From Chitinophagaceae bacterium (GTDB taxonomy: Bacteria > Bacteroidota > Bacteroidia > Chitinophagales > Chitinophagaceae), in the NCBI GenBank assembly GCA_016786525.1, contig JAEUVW010000243.1, forward strand, positions 1-29,190: a stretch of DNA of 29,190 nt, given 5' to 3'. Positions 7,532-14,536 of this stretch are shown here, one piece after another. The translations under genes and the position numbers were made by a program. A model generated the notes under the pieces. That model made no database searches, was not told the DNA's origin, and saw only the letters and a program-made list of their open reading frames with translations. How positions within the stretch are numbered: the first letter of the stretch is position 1; each line of letters begins with the position of its first letter.

Positions 7532-7699
7532 AACATTAAGGACAAGAACACCAGGGGCGCTTGTTTACTCCTGAAAACCGTTACTGTTTGTTTTCATTCG
7601 TTTCTTCTCATAAAGCTATGCCTGCGCTTATGTGCGCCCCCTTACGTAGCAGGCCTGAAACAAGGCGTTCCGATTGCCTGTGCCAGACAAAGCAACAAA

Positions 7700-7719
7700 G
7701 GCTATCCTTGCGGACAGCC
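7700..7719. terminator. Candidate bidirectional terminator between convergent genes
   Basis: GGCTATCC and GGACAGCC form a stem with one A.C mismatch and a 4-nt loop. Read on the minus strand the loop is GCAA, a GNRA tetraloop, followed by TTTGTTGC. It lies between the convergent lipoprotein and DUF2807 genes. Confidence 0.4.
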
Positions 7720-7747
7720 CCTGTTTATCTCAGTCACCAACTAAGCT

Positions 7748-8461
7748 TTATTGGGCGATCAACTTACCCGAACCGGAGATGTTGGTCGTGATACGCGGGC
7801 GGCCGCGATAGTACACATCGCCACTGCCGGATATCTTTACCGACAGCTCGTCGCTGACATTCACTTTCGTATCTCCGCTACCGGAGATACGGGTATTGGC
7901 CGCAGTGGCCGCCACACCCATGAGGTCCAGGTAGCCGCTGCCGCTGATGTCGGTATTCACGTAGGCTGCCTGCCCGTTGAGCACCACGATGTCTCCGGAA
8001 CCGCTGATACTCGCATCAATACTTCCGGTACTGAGTTCTGCAACACTGAGGGTACCCGAACCGCTTACATTCAGATCAATAGCGGAGGGGGTCAATTTAT
8101 TCATGGCTGTTATATTCCCGGAACCGCTGACCGAAAGGCCTTCTACATTGGGGCAACTGATAAAGATCTCGATGCGGTCATGGTTGCCGATGCGCTTGTT
8201 GTGGTCAAAGTCTATTTTCAGCTGACCGTCATTTACATTGGTGTTCAATACATCGATGATATTTTTCTGGGCGTGGATCTCGACCTTGTACACACTGTCC
8301 TGGCGCACATAAATATCACCGGACATCGCGGCGCGGATGCGGGAAAATCCCTTTACAGCGCGGCTTTCGGTAATCACCGGCCCGTCGCCTTTAATTTTAC
8401 TGCAGGAGCTAAAGCATAATCCGATAACGATTCCGGCCATAGTAAAGATTTGTTTGTTCAT
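7748..8461 (-). CDS. Head GIN domain (DUF2807) lipoprotein
   Basis: A 237-residue protein with a lipoprotein signal peptide (lipobox SSCS) and a DUF2807 'putative autotransporter adhesin, head GIN' domain. The domain shows as a right-handed solenoid of repeated ISGSG/VSGSG motifs (LSVSGSGNI, LNVSGSGTL, ASISGSGDI, TDISGSGYL, TRISGSGDT, VKISGSGDV, TNISGSGKL). It starts with the usual VKGFSRIRAAMSGDIYVRQ segment. Such proteins are common in Bacteroidota as envelope lipoproteins of unknown molecular function. Here the gene carries the ECF-type promoter (8486-8515) shared with the surface-repeat gene 8532-9686 and the sigma operon, so it is probably part of the same envelope response. Confidence 0.9.
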   Translation of the reverse strand: MNKQIFTMAGIVIGLCFSSCSKIKGDGPVITESRAVKGFSRIRAAMSGDIYVRQDSVYKVEIHAQKNIIDVLNTNVNDGQLKIDFDHNKRIGNHDRIEIFISCPNVEGLSVSGSGNITAMNKLTPSAIDLNVSGSGTLSVAELSTGSIDASISGSGDIVVLNGQAAYVNTDISGSGYLDLMGVAATAANTRISGSGDTKVNVSDELSVKISGSGDVYYRGRPRITTNISGSGKLIAQ

Positions 8462-8485
8462 TGTATGGATTTTATTGTTTGATCA

Positions 8486-8515
8486 TAAGACAGCCCAGGT
8501 GGTGTTTACCCCTAT
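8486..8515 (-). promoter_or_regulatory. Putative ECF-sigma promoter of the DUF2807 gene
   Basis: On the minus strand the site reads ATAGGGGTAAA, 13 nt, then GTCTTA, identical in layout to the sites at 9714-9743 and 14483-14512. An A8 run lies just upstream of the -35-like box. The predicted transcript starts near 8479, about 18 nt before the ATG at 8461. Confidence 0.75.
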
Positions 8516-8531
8516 GGGTCAGCAATTTTTT

Positions 8532-9686
8532 TTAAAGGCGTACCTGTACACCGGCCATAGCGCCTACATTCAGGCCATAAAAGGTACCTTTGCTGCGCCT
8601 GCTCCACAGGTATTGCAGGTTGAGCTCGTCGCCCAGGTCCAGAGGGTAATTGGAAAAGCCGAAAGATGGTCCGGCAAAGGCTTCGAAGCGGTTGCCGATC
8701 TTAAGGGCGGGTAAAATGCGAACGGACGATTTCATAAACACACCATTTGTAAAATCGGTGAGGGACAACACCGTAAACTCAGTTTTGAAGCGGAATGCCG
8801 GACTCAGCGGGATATTCATACCGATACCGCCTTCCATTCCATACCGCAGTTCGTCGTGCAGGGGGTTGATGCCTACAGCCAGGATGCCATACATTTTTTT
8901 GCTGCCGGAGCGCAGGGCTACCATGGTGCTGGCCGATTCGTCTACCGTAAGCCCTATATACTGTTCCCCGTTTTTGATGATGTTGATCAGCCCTATGGGG
9001 TAGTCGCAACTGTCCGCAATATTGATGAAACCGGCCACCTGTACGCCTTTCACTTTTTTAGCCACATTGATGAAGCCGGAAGCCTGCATGCCCTCCACTT
9101 CCCTGGCTATGTTGGCAAAGCCGGCCAGCTGGGCTCCACGAATGGCTTTGCTGACATTCGCAAAGCCGGCCATTTGCGCACCCTGCGTGCTTTTGGAAAC
9201 GTTCACAAATCCTGCAGCCTGCGTACCCGATACTTTGGCGATATTGCTGAAACCCGCCATTTGCGCGCCAAACGCAGAATCTTTGACAATATTGGAGAAG
9301 CCGGCCATCTGCAGTCCGTTTGCATTGCGGGCGATGTTGTTGAAGCCCGCTATCTGGAATCCCTTTACCGTGCCGCCGCTGTAGTTGGTCACACCGGCCA
9401 TCTGCATGCCTTTGCTGTTGCCGCCGATATGATTCACCACACCGGATAAAATAAAACCATCGGCATTGTGTACTACTGCCGTGGCAATGCCGGAAAGGCA
9501 AAAGGATTTTTCACCGGCAGACACGCCGCCCAGTACATGGAAGGAGCCGTAGTTCGTATAGTTTTTGGCATCTTTGCCATTCGTACTCAGTGGGTACACC
9601 AGGCCGATATGAGCCATCCTGACCGTATCAGATTGAGCGTAAGCCATTTGGCTGCACAGGAGCAGCGCCATCATTTTCTTCATCAT
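8532..9686 (-). CDS. Secreted surface-repeat protein (GxQxAGFxNxA repeats, LA_2272-like)
   Basis: A 384-residue protein with a cleavable signal peptide (MMKKMMALLLCSQMAYAQ). Residues about 76-240 are ten or more repeats of ~15 residues with the pattern G-x-Q-x-A-G-F-x-N-I/V (KGMQMAGVTNY, KGFQIAGFNNIA, NGLQMAGFSNIV, RGAQLAGFANIA and so on), probably a beta-solenoid. The last ~130 residues have alternating strands ending in LNVGAMAGVQVRL, like an outer-membrane beta domain. The repeats resemble those of the LA_2272 surface-repeat family, a resemblance I judge by eye. A paralogous repeat block is found in the STN protein at 11037-12830. Its promoter is one of three matching ECF-type sites. Function unknown; location at the outer membrane is inferred. 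Confidence 0.8.
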   Translation of the reverse strand: MMKKMMALLLCSQMAYAQSDTVRMAHIGLVYPLSTNGKDAKNYTNYGSFHVLGGVSAGEKSFCLSGIATAVVHNADGFILSGVVNHIGGNSKGMQMAGVTNYSGGTVKGFQIAGFNNIARNANGLQMAGFSNIVKDSAFGAQMAGFSNIAKVSGTQAAGFVNVSKSTQGAQMAGFANVSKAIRGAQLAGFANIAREVEGMQASGFINVAKKVKGVQVAGFINIADSCDYPIGLINIIKNGEQYIGLTVDESASTMVALRSGSKKMYGILAVGINPLHDELRYGMEGGIGMNIPLSPAFRFKTEFTVLSLTDFTNGVFMKSSVRILPALKIGNRFEAFAGPSFGFSNYPLDLGDELNLQYLWSRRSKGTFYGLNVGAMAGVQVRL

Positions 9687-9713
9687 CTTGTATGCTTGAT
9701 TTGGTATTTACTC

Positions 9714-9743
9714 TAAGACAACACAAAGACGACTTACCCCTAC
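9714..9743 (-). promoter_or_regulatory. Putative ECF-sigma promoter of the surface-repeat gene
   Basis: On the minus strand the site reads GTAGGGGTAAG, 13 nt, then GTCTTA. The layout and core bases match the other two sites. The -10-like box lies 28 nt upstream of ATG 9686, giving a ~20-nt leader. Confidence 0.75.
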
Positions 9744-9832
9744 GCTGCGGGAAATGTTTTTGGGCTTGGATTTCTGAGCAGGCTACCGCGCTTCAAAATA
9801 GATTATTAAAATACAATGTGTAGAAAATAGTC

Positions 9833-9840
9833 TAAATTTG
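9833..9840 (+). promoter_or_regulatory. TAnnTTTG -7 box of the thioredoxin-like gene
   Basis: TAAATTTG is a perfect match to the Bacteroidota -7 consensus, 14 nt before ATG 9855; no clear -33 TTG is seen. The short leader leaves ATG 9885 as an alternative start. Confidence 0.45.
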
Positions 9841-9854
9841 AAATTGAGCTTTCA

Positions 9855-10940
9855 ATGTCCTCGCCAATACCCAAAAACAATTTTATGTGCTCCGGATCAA
9901 AGCCAACATTGTCGACTAAAACTTTTTCCCTGTATGCAAGCTGGTGTGTGATCGCTGCAGCCATCCTGTTATCTGTTTTGGTGAGGCTATGCCGCCTGAC
10001 AGAAACGCAAACGCTGATAACAGGACTCAGCGCGGGCCTGGCCGTCATTGCCCTGAGTGCTGTACTGCTGTACCGGGAAGCGGGGAAAAAGACAATCCTG
10101 TATGTGTTGCTGGCTTTGGCGGCCTGCCTGTTCCAGGTGATGAACGGGGCTTTTATCAACACGGCCTTTTTGCGCCTGTTTACCAATTGCCTGGTTTACT
10201 TCCTGGTCGGCATCTGGATCCTCCACAGCAGCAAAGGCCGTATTCGTTTTGCTGAGCTGTTTTTGCTGCTGCTTGCTGCACCCATCCTGTTCTTTTTCCC
10301 TATTGGGAACAATTTCAGTGATAAAGAATTTTATCCCCTTACCTATTCTCCTTTCCTGGCCCTGGGCCTCCTGTACCTGTATTACCGCAGCCACCGGAAG
10401 TGGCAGGTATCTGTTGCCGCAGTGCTGGTCTTTTCGCTGTTGTCTTTTGTGGCCTATCCTAATTACTGGGCCTCGCTAAGCGGAAAAGAAATAAAAAACT
10501 CCGCAGTCGACGCACGCGTATTTTTACCACTTACTGATTCCTCGGGTGCTCCGCGCACCATTAATGAAATAGACGCAAAGGTTATCATACTGGATGTCTG
10601 GCACTCAAAGTGCGCAGCCTGCTTCAGGGGCTTCCCCAAACTGGAAGCACTTTATACGACATACGGTGTCGATACTTCTGTTTATATCGGAAGCCTGAAC
10701 CTGCCCTTCGAAGAAGAAGTGCTTCATAACAAAGTATTTGAGGCCCTGGCAAGCTACCGTTTTCACAAACTCAAAGCCCGGCAACTGGTAACGGATACAT
10801 CCTGGGCAATCCGGAGTTATCCTACCATACTGGTATTTGACAAACAAAAGCACCTACGCTACCAGGGCTCCCTGCAGACAGACCAGGCGATTGTCGTTAA
10901 TAATATCCACCGCCTGATTGAGCGTTTGAAAAAAGAATAA
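9855..10940 (+). CDS. Polytopic membrane protein with C-terminal thioredoxin-like (TlpA/ResA-type) domain
   Basis: A 361-residue protein with about six hydrophobic segments in residues 28-205. A thioredoxin-like domain follows, with the redox motif CAAC (Cys253, Cys256) in the context DVWHSKCAACFRGFPKLEALY and the conserved cis-proline at SYPT (Pro323). The topology fits a membrane-anchored thiol-disulfide reductase acting in the periplasm, for example on envelope or cytochrome proteins. The target is unknown. It points away from the surface-repeat gene and converges on the STN gene. It has its own housekeeping-type -7 box and no copy of the ECF-type site. ATG 9855 gives a longer polar N-terminus, and ATG 9885 (residue 11) is also possible. 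Confidence 0.75.
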   Translation: MSSPIPKNNFMCSGSKPTLSTKTFSLYASWCVIAAAILLSVLVRLCRLTETQTLITGLSAGLAVIALSAVLLYREAGKKTILYVLLALAACLFQVMNGAFINTAFLRLFTNCLVYFLVGIWILHSSKGRIRFAELFLLLLAAPILFFFPIGNNFSDKEFYPLTYSPFLALGLLYLYYRSHRKWQVSVAAVLVFSLLSFVAYPNYWASLSGKEIKNSAVDARVFLPLTDSSGAPRTINEIDAKVIILDVWHSKCAACFRGFPKLEALYTTYGVDTSVYIGSLNLPFEEEVLHNKVFEALASYRFHKLKARQLVTDTSWAIRSYPTILVFDKQKHLRYQGSLQTDQAIVVNNIHRLIERLKKE

Positions 10941-11036
10941 CCCACTTTGATTTGGGATATAGGATTTCAGATTTTTGATTGTCGATACTACTATTTTCAG
11001 TTTTCAACTTTCAATTATCCATTCTTCATTTTTCAT
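10941..11036. repeat. AT-rich low-complexity intergenic spacer
   Basis: Between convergent genes. It contains GATTTCAGATTTTTGATT and a run of TTTTCAACTTTCAATTATCC-like words, related to the spacers at 27906-28030 and 28443-28610. It may act as a bidirectional transcription end or be a degenerate dispersed repeat. Confidence 0.35.
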
Positions 11037-12830
11037 TTAAAAGATCCTGATCCCCGCCTGCCAGCCGATCCAGCCGGTAATGCTGTTGCCCAGGCGATCG
11101 TACTGCATGCCCGGCTGTTGGAGCCATTGGCCATAGCCGTCCGCCTTTGCTGTCGTTTTTGTTTCGGTGATCGTATAGGCCGGGGCTACAAAAATCTCGA
11201 AAGGTTTGAAGATCTTGTAGGTGACACAAAGTTGTGCCCTGGCGGCCAGGGGTACATAGTCCCAATGGCCGATGTAAAAAGTGTGGCCACTGATTTCCGG
11301 GTTCAGGGCCAGTTTTTTAGCCAGCCTGATCTCTGTGCCGATACCGTAGGACATGGAGTAGCGTTTGTTGTTGCCTTCGATATTCATACCTGCAGTGATC
11401 AGCGAGTAAATATTCCGGGCGCCGGACAGGTAGCCCAGGTTCAGGTTTTGCAGCTCGTTGGTAAAGGCCAGTACTTTATGATGCCCGTTTTTATAATAAT
11501 TCACCAGTCCCAGCCCAAAGCCATCCATGCTGTCGGCAATGTTGATCACACTCAACTGGAAACCTTTCATTTTTCGCGCATAGTTCAGGAAACCGGCCAT
11601 CTGCATGCCTTTCATCGAGCGCCTGCTGTGGTTGTTGAAGCCTGCAATGTGCAGGCCTTTCGTGTTCGCGTCTGTCCAGTTGGTCAAGCCAGCCAGCTGC
11701 ACGCCTTTGGATACGCCTTTGCTTTTGTTTACGACCCCGGCGATCTGTACGCCTTTCACTTCGGCTTCACCGGTGTTGGAAATACCGGCTACCAGGATGC
11801 CCCTGACTGTATCCAGGTTGATGTTGGAAACCCCCGCCACCTGTGCTCCGCTTACTTTTCCTTTGATGATGTTGGAAATACCGGCCACCTGGTAGCCATC
11901 CGTGTAGCCGGATACATAATTGTAAATGCCGCCCATCTGGAAGCCGGTCACATTCCCGTTCACACTGTTGAAAATACCCGCCAGCTGCACATAGCGGACA
12001 TTGCCTTTGTTGATGTTGAACAAACTGCCGAATTCAAAACCGTTCACACCGGCGGTATAGCCACCCAGGATATTCAGTGAAAACTTATTGACCACCTGCG
12101 AGCCGATCAGCCCATGTGTACCGATACCCGGCAGCAGGGAGGTCTGTATCGGGCGTTTGGCCATGAAGCTGCCGATATTGATGTTTTGTATCTTTTGCTT
12201 GGAAGACAGGAAGATCCTGCTGGCCCAGCTCGACTCTTCATTCTTCACCACTACGCCTTCGAGAATGATCTCGGAAGAAGGCAGGATGGGCAGTACCAGT
12301 TCCTGGTCGTAGCCGGCGTTCAGGTCTACGTAGGCTTCTGTGTAGGCTTCTTTCCGGGCAATGATGGAGACGGTCTTCAGCTTTTTCTTGTTCTTGATCG
12401 GCAATTTAAAATAACCGTGCTCGTTGGTCAGTGTCGAAGCCAGTACCTGGTCTTCATACACCGTCACATTGCTCAGGCGCTCCCCGGTCTTGCCGTTTTG
12501 TATGTAGCCGCTGATGACAAACTGTTTTTCGCCGCCGGAGTGCAGGATCACATATTTGCCCTTTTCGGAATAATGGAAATTGCCTTCGAAAATAAGGTCC
12601 AGCAATTGCTTTACTGTTTTGTCCTGTGCTTTCAGGCTTACTTTTTTATCCTGCAGGATAATGTTGCTTTTGTACGAAAACTGGAAATTCCCGGCTCGGC
12701 TGATCGTATTCAGCGCCGCATGCAGTTCCTGGTTATCAATATTGACGGAAACGACTTTGCCCAGCAGGTGCTGAGCAATAGACGCATAACAACTCAAAAA
12801 AAAGCTAAGGGTACAAAGGAGTCTTTTCAA
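11037..12830 (-). CDS. STN / carboxypeptidase-regulatory domain outer-membrane protein with surface-repeat domain
   Basis: A 597-residue protein with signal peptide (cleavage after SIAQ, residue 20). Residues about 26-98 form an STN domain (LHAALNTISRAGNFQFSYKSNIIL... VKQLLDLIFEG... YVILHSG). Residues ~105-185 form a CarboxypepD_reg-like domain (ISGYIQNGKTGERLSNVTVYE... TNEHGYFKLPI). From ~265 to 440 there are G-x-Q-x-A-G-x-x-N repeats as in the 8532-9686 protein, then a ~150-residue strand-rich C-terminus. STN plus regulatory domain is the usual front end of TonB-dependent transducers that signal to FecR, but no plug or SusC-like barrel follows. It is the third gene of the sigma/FecR operon, 32 nt behind fecR. 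I infer that it is the outer-membrane sensor of that system. Confidence 0.85.
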   Translation of the reverse strand: MKRLLCTLSFFLSCYASIAQHLLGKVVSVNIDNQELHAALNTISRAGNFQFSYKSNIILQDKKVSLKAQDKTVKQLLDLIFEGNFHYSEKGKYVILHSGGEKQFVISGYIQNGKTGERLSNVTVYEDQVLASTLTNEHGYFKLPIKNKKKLKTVSIIARKEAYTEAYVDLNAGYDQELVLPILPSSEIILEGVVVKNEESSWASRIFLSSKQKIQNINIGSFMAKRPIQTSLLPGIGTHGLIGSQVVNKFSLNILGGYTAGVNGFEFGSLFNINKGNVRYVQLAGIFNSVNGNVTGFQMGGIYNYVSGYTDGYQVAGISNIIKGKVSGAQVAGVSNINLDTVRGILVAGISNTGEAEVKGVQIAGVVNKSKGVSKGVQLAGLTNWTDANTKGLHIAGFNNHSRRSMKGMQMAGFLNYARKMKGFQLSVINIADSMDGFGLGLVNYYKNGHHKVLAFTNELQNLNLGYLSGARNIYSLITAGMNIEGNNKRYSMSYGIGTEIRLAKKLALNPEISGHTFYIGHWDYVPLAARAQLCVTYKIFKPFEIFVAPAYTITETKTTAKADGYGQWLQQPGMQYDRLGNSITGWIGWQAGIRIF

Positions 12831-12862
12831 AAGAATAAATTTTTACCTCGATCGTCATGTAA

Positions 12863-13840
12863 TTATTGTAAAACAATGTCTGTTCCCCTCCGTTCTGCCG
12901 TCACATCCAAGGTCTCGCTGATGATAGAAAGGATGTCGTTCAGGCTTTCATTTTTAAACGTAGCGGTCAGTGGCAGGTCGCGGATGCTGTCGTTGCCGAT
13001 CAGGATGCGGGTGTCATACGCTTCGTTCAGCACCTCGACCAGGCGCCACAGCGGTGTATTGTTGCAGACAAATTCATTGGTGCGGTAGTAATTGTACAAA
13101 GCATCTTTGGCCACATCTTTTACCGGTGCTGCTGCAGTAGCCGTTACCGTCGCTTTTTCTGCCGGGTTCAGGCGTACGCTGTATTCTTTTTTGATCACTT
13201 CCACGATACCGGTTTCCACGATCACCTCTGTTTTTTCGGCTCCTGTTTTCACATTGAAAGAGGTGCCCACCACCTTCACGGACACTCCATTGGCATCGAT
13301 GATAAAAGGCCTGGCCTTGTCGGGCGTGATGTTGAAGAACGCCTCCCCGGAAAGGGTAATGCTGCGCGAAGCACCTGTGAAGCGTTTCGGATAGGAGATG
13401 GATGCGTTCCTGTTCAGCGTCACCACAGAGCCGTCCGGCAGGGTTTCCCGGCGTATGGCTGCTTCAGAGTACACTGTGATCATTTTATTCGCCTGCTGTT
13501 CGTACAGGAAGTAGCCGCCGACGCACAAGACCAGTACCGCTGCGACGCGCATGAGGTTGCGCAGCACCAGGTTCACGCGCCGGGGAGCCTTTTCCGCGGC
13601 TGGGGCCTGCTCGCTGTTCAGGCGTACTTTCAGCCTTTCCCAGGCCGCCTGTTCATCTACTGCAAGGGTGCTTTGCAGTTTTTTGCTTTCTTCCCAGATC
13701 AGTTTGAAATCTGTAAAGTATTGTTCGTTTTCTGCTTTGGCCTCGCGCCATTTCATCAGGGCCAGGTGTTCCTGCGCATCTGCTTCATGCAGTAAGTATT
13801 TGACCAGCAACTCGTCTATGCTATTGTTATCTCTGTTCAC
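12863..13840 (-). CDS. FecR family anti-sigma factor (FecR + DUF4974)
   Basis: A 325-residue protein with an N-terminal cytoplasmic sigma-binding region (LLVKYLLHEADAQEHLALMKWREAKAENEQYF). One membrane helix follows (about 93-113, RVAAVLVLCVGGYFLYE). The periplasmic FecR domain includes ETLPDGSVVTLNRNASISYPKRF, GEAFFNI and VVGTSFNV, and a C-terminal DUF4974 domain is recognisable by LVEVLNEAYDTRI, LPLTATFKNESLNDILSIISETL and the end IVLQ. The protein holds the ECF sigma factor at the membrane and transmits a signal from an outer-membrane STN-domain partner. It lies 12 nt after the sigma gene and 32 nt before the STN gene, clearly in one operon. Confidence 0.95.
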   Translation of the reverse strand: MNRDNNSIDELLVKYLLHEADAQEHLALMKWREAKAENEQYFTDFKLIWEESKKLQSTLAVDEQAAWERLKVRLNSEQAPAAEKAPRRVNLVLRNLMRVAAVLVLCVGGYFLYEQQANKMITVYSEAAIRRETLPDGSVVTLNRNASISYPKRFTGASRSITLSGEAFFNITPDKARPFIIDANGVSVKVVGTSFNVKTGAEKTEVIVETGIVEVIKKEYSVRLNPAEKATVTATAAAPVKDVAKDALYNYYRTNEFVCNNTPLWRLVEVLNEAYDTRILIGNDSIRDLPLTATFKNESLNDILSIISETLDVTAERRGTDIVLQ

Positions 13841-13852
13841 GTGGGTCTGGTT

Positions 13853-14422
13853 TTACAAATTGAGTAATGAAAATATAAATGCAGGTAAAAAGTCGATCAG
13901 TCTGGAGCGGAGAATCTTCAACGCTTTGCCCATCTGGTTTTCTACCGTTTTGATGGAAAGCCCCATCTCTTCGGCGATCTCGCGGTACTTTAACTCTTCG
14001 AAGCGGCTTTTCTGGAAGATCGTACGGCACTGTTCCGGCAGCTCGTTCAGGGCTTTGGCCAGCTGCTGCTGCAGTTCGCTGTGCGCCACCGGGGCTGCCG
14101 CGCTTTCGGCAGTGCCGGCATTGCGTGCGGCATACTGCTGGTACCCGGCTTTTACCCGCTGGTGTTTCAGGTAGTTCAGGCTTTCATTGTATACAGCACG
14201 GTAGAGGTAGGCTTTGGCCGACTGGTTGATCGCAATCTGCTCCCTTTTTTCCCACAGGCGGCAAAACACGTTCTGTACAACTTCCTCCGCCATGACGTCG
14301 TCATTCAGGATCGTATAGGCATAGCCGTATAAAGCCTTAAAATGACTTTTGAACAGCTGTTCAAATTCCAGCCCTGTATCGGCGATAGCCGGAGCGGTTG
14401 GGTATAATAAATCTGTATCCAT
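13853..14422 (-). CDS. ECF-type RNA polymerase sigma-70 factor
   Basis: Region 2 is visible as FEQLFKSHFKALYGYAYTILNDDVMAEEVVQNVFCRLWEKREQI. Region 4 reads ALNELPEQCRTIFQKSRFEELKYREIAEEMGLSIKTVENQMGKALKILRSRL with its helix-turn-helix, and the spacing is typical of Bacteroidota ECF factors paired with FecR. I start it at ATG 14422 (189 residues) because the frame upstream, up to 14521, contains the putative promoter at 14483-14512 and has no other Met. The leader is then ~54 nt. The gene is first in an operon with fecR and the STN surface-repeat gene. The matching promoter in front of it suggests positive autoregulation. Confidence 0.93.
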   Translation of the reverse strand: MDTDLLYPTAPAIADTGLEFEQLFKSHFKALYGYAYTILNDDVMAEEVVQNVFCRLWEKREQIAINQSAKAYLYRAVYNESLNYLKHQRVKAGYQQYAARNAGTAESAAAPVAHSELQQQLAKALNELPEQCRTIFQKSRFEELKYREIAEEMGLSIKTVENQMGKALKILRSRLIDFLPAFIFSLLNL

Positions 14423-14482
14423 AGGTATGGAGGCCAAGCGGTGTACAAAATTAATCTCCTGAGCCAAATCTTCGGTTTTGAA

Positions 14483-14512
14483 TAAGACAGCGGAGTGACT
14501 CTTTACCCCTAC
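14483..14512 (-). promoter_or_regulatory. Putative autoregulated ECF promoter of the sigma/FecR/STN operon
   Basis: On the minus strand the site reads GTAGGGGTAAA, 13 nt, then GTCTTA. GGGGTAA would be the -35 and GTCTTA the -10; ECF -10 boxes often contain GTC. An A8TTTT run lies upstream, resembling an UP element. It sits downstream of the protease stop codon and decides the sigma start at 14422. Confidence 0.75.
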
Positions 14513-14536
14513 GGGCAGCACAAAATTTTTTTTCTG

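Noticed and set aside
9040..9420. Regularly spaced short motif resembling a CRISPR array
   Set aside because: The period matches the ~15-residue protein repeat, the copies vary at third codon positions and there are no identical repeats with unique spacers.
8856..12080. Long plus-strand frames opposite the surface-repeat genes (for example 8856-9449 and 10947-12080)
   Set aside because: They are antisense shadows of regular repeat coding sequence; the minus-strand products have signal peptides and domains.
14423..14521. Longer start of the ECF sigma gene at 14521
   Set aside because: The putative promoter (14483-14512) lies inside this extension and sigma homology begins only after ATG 14422.
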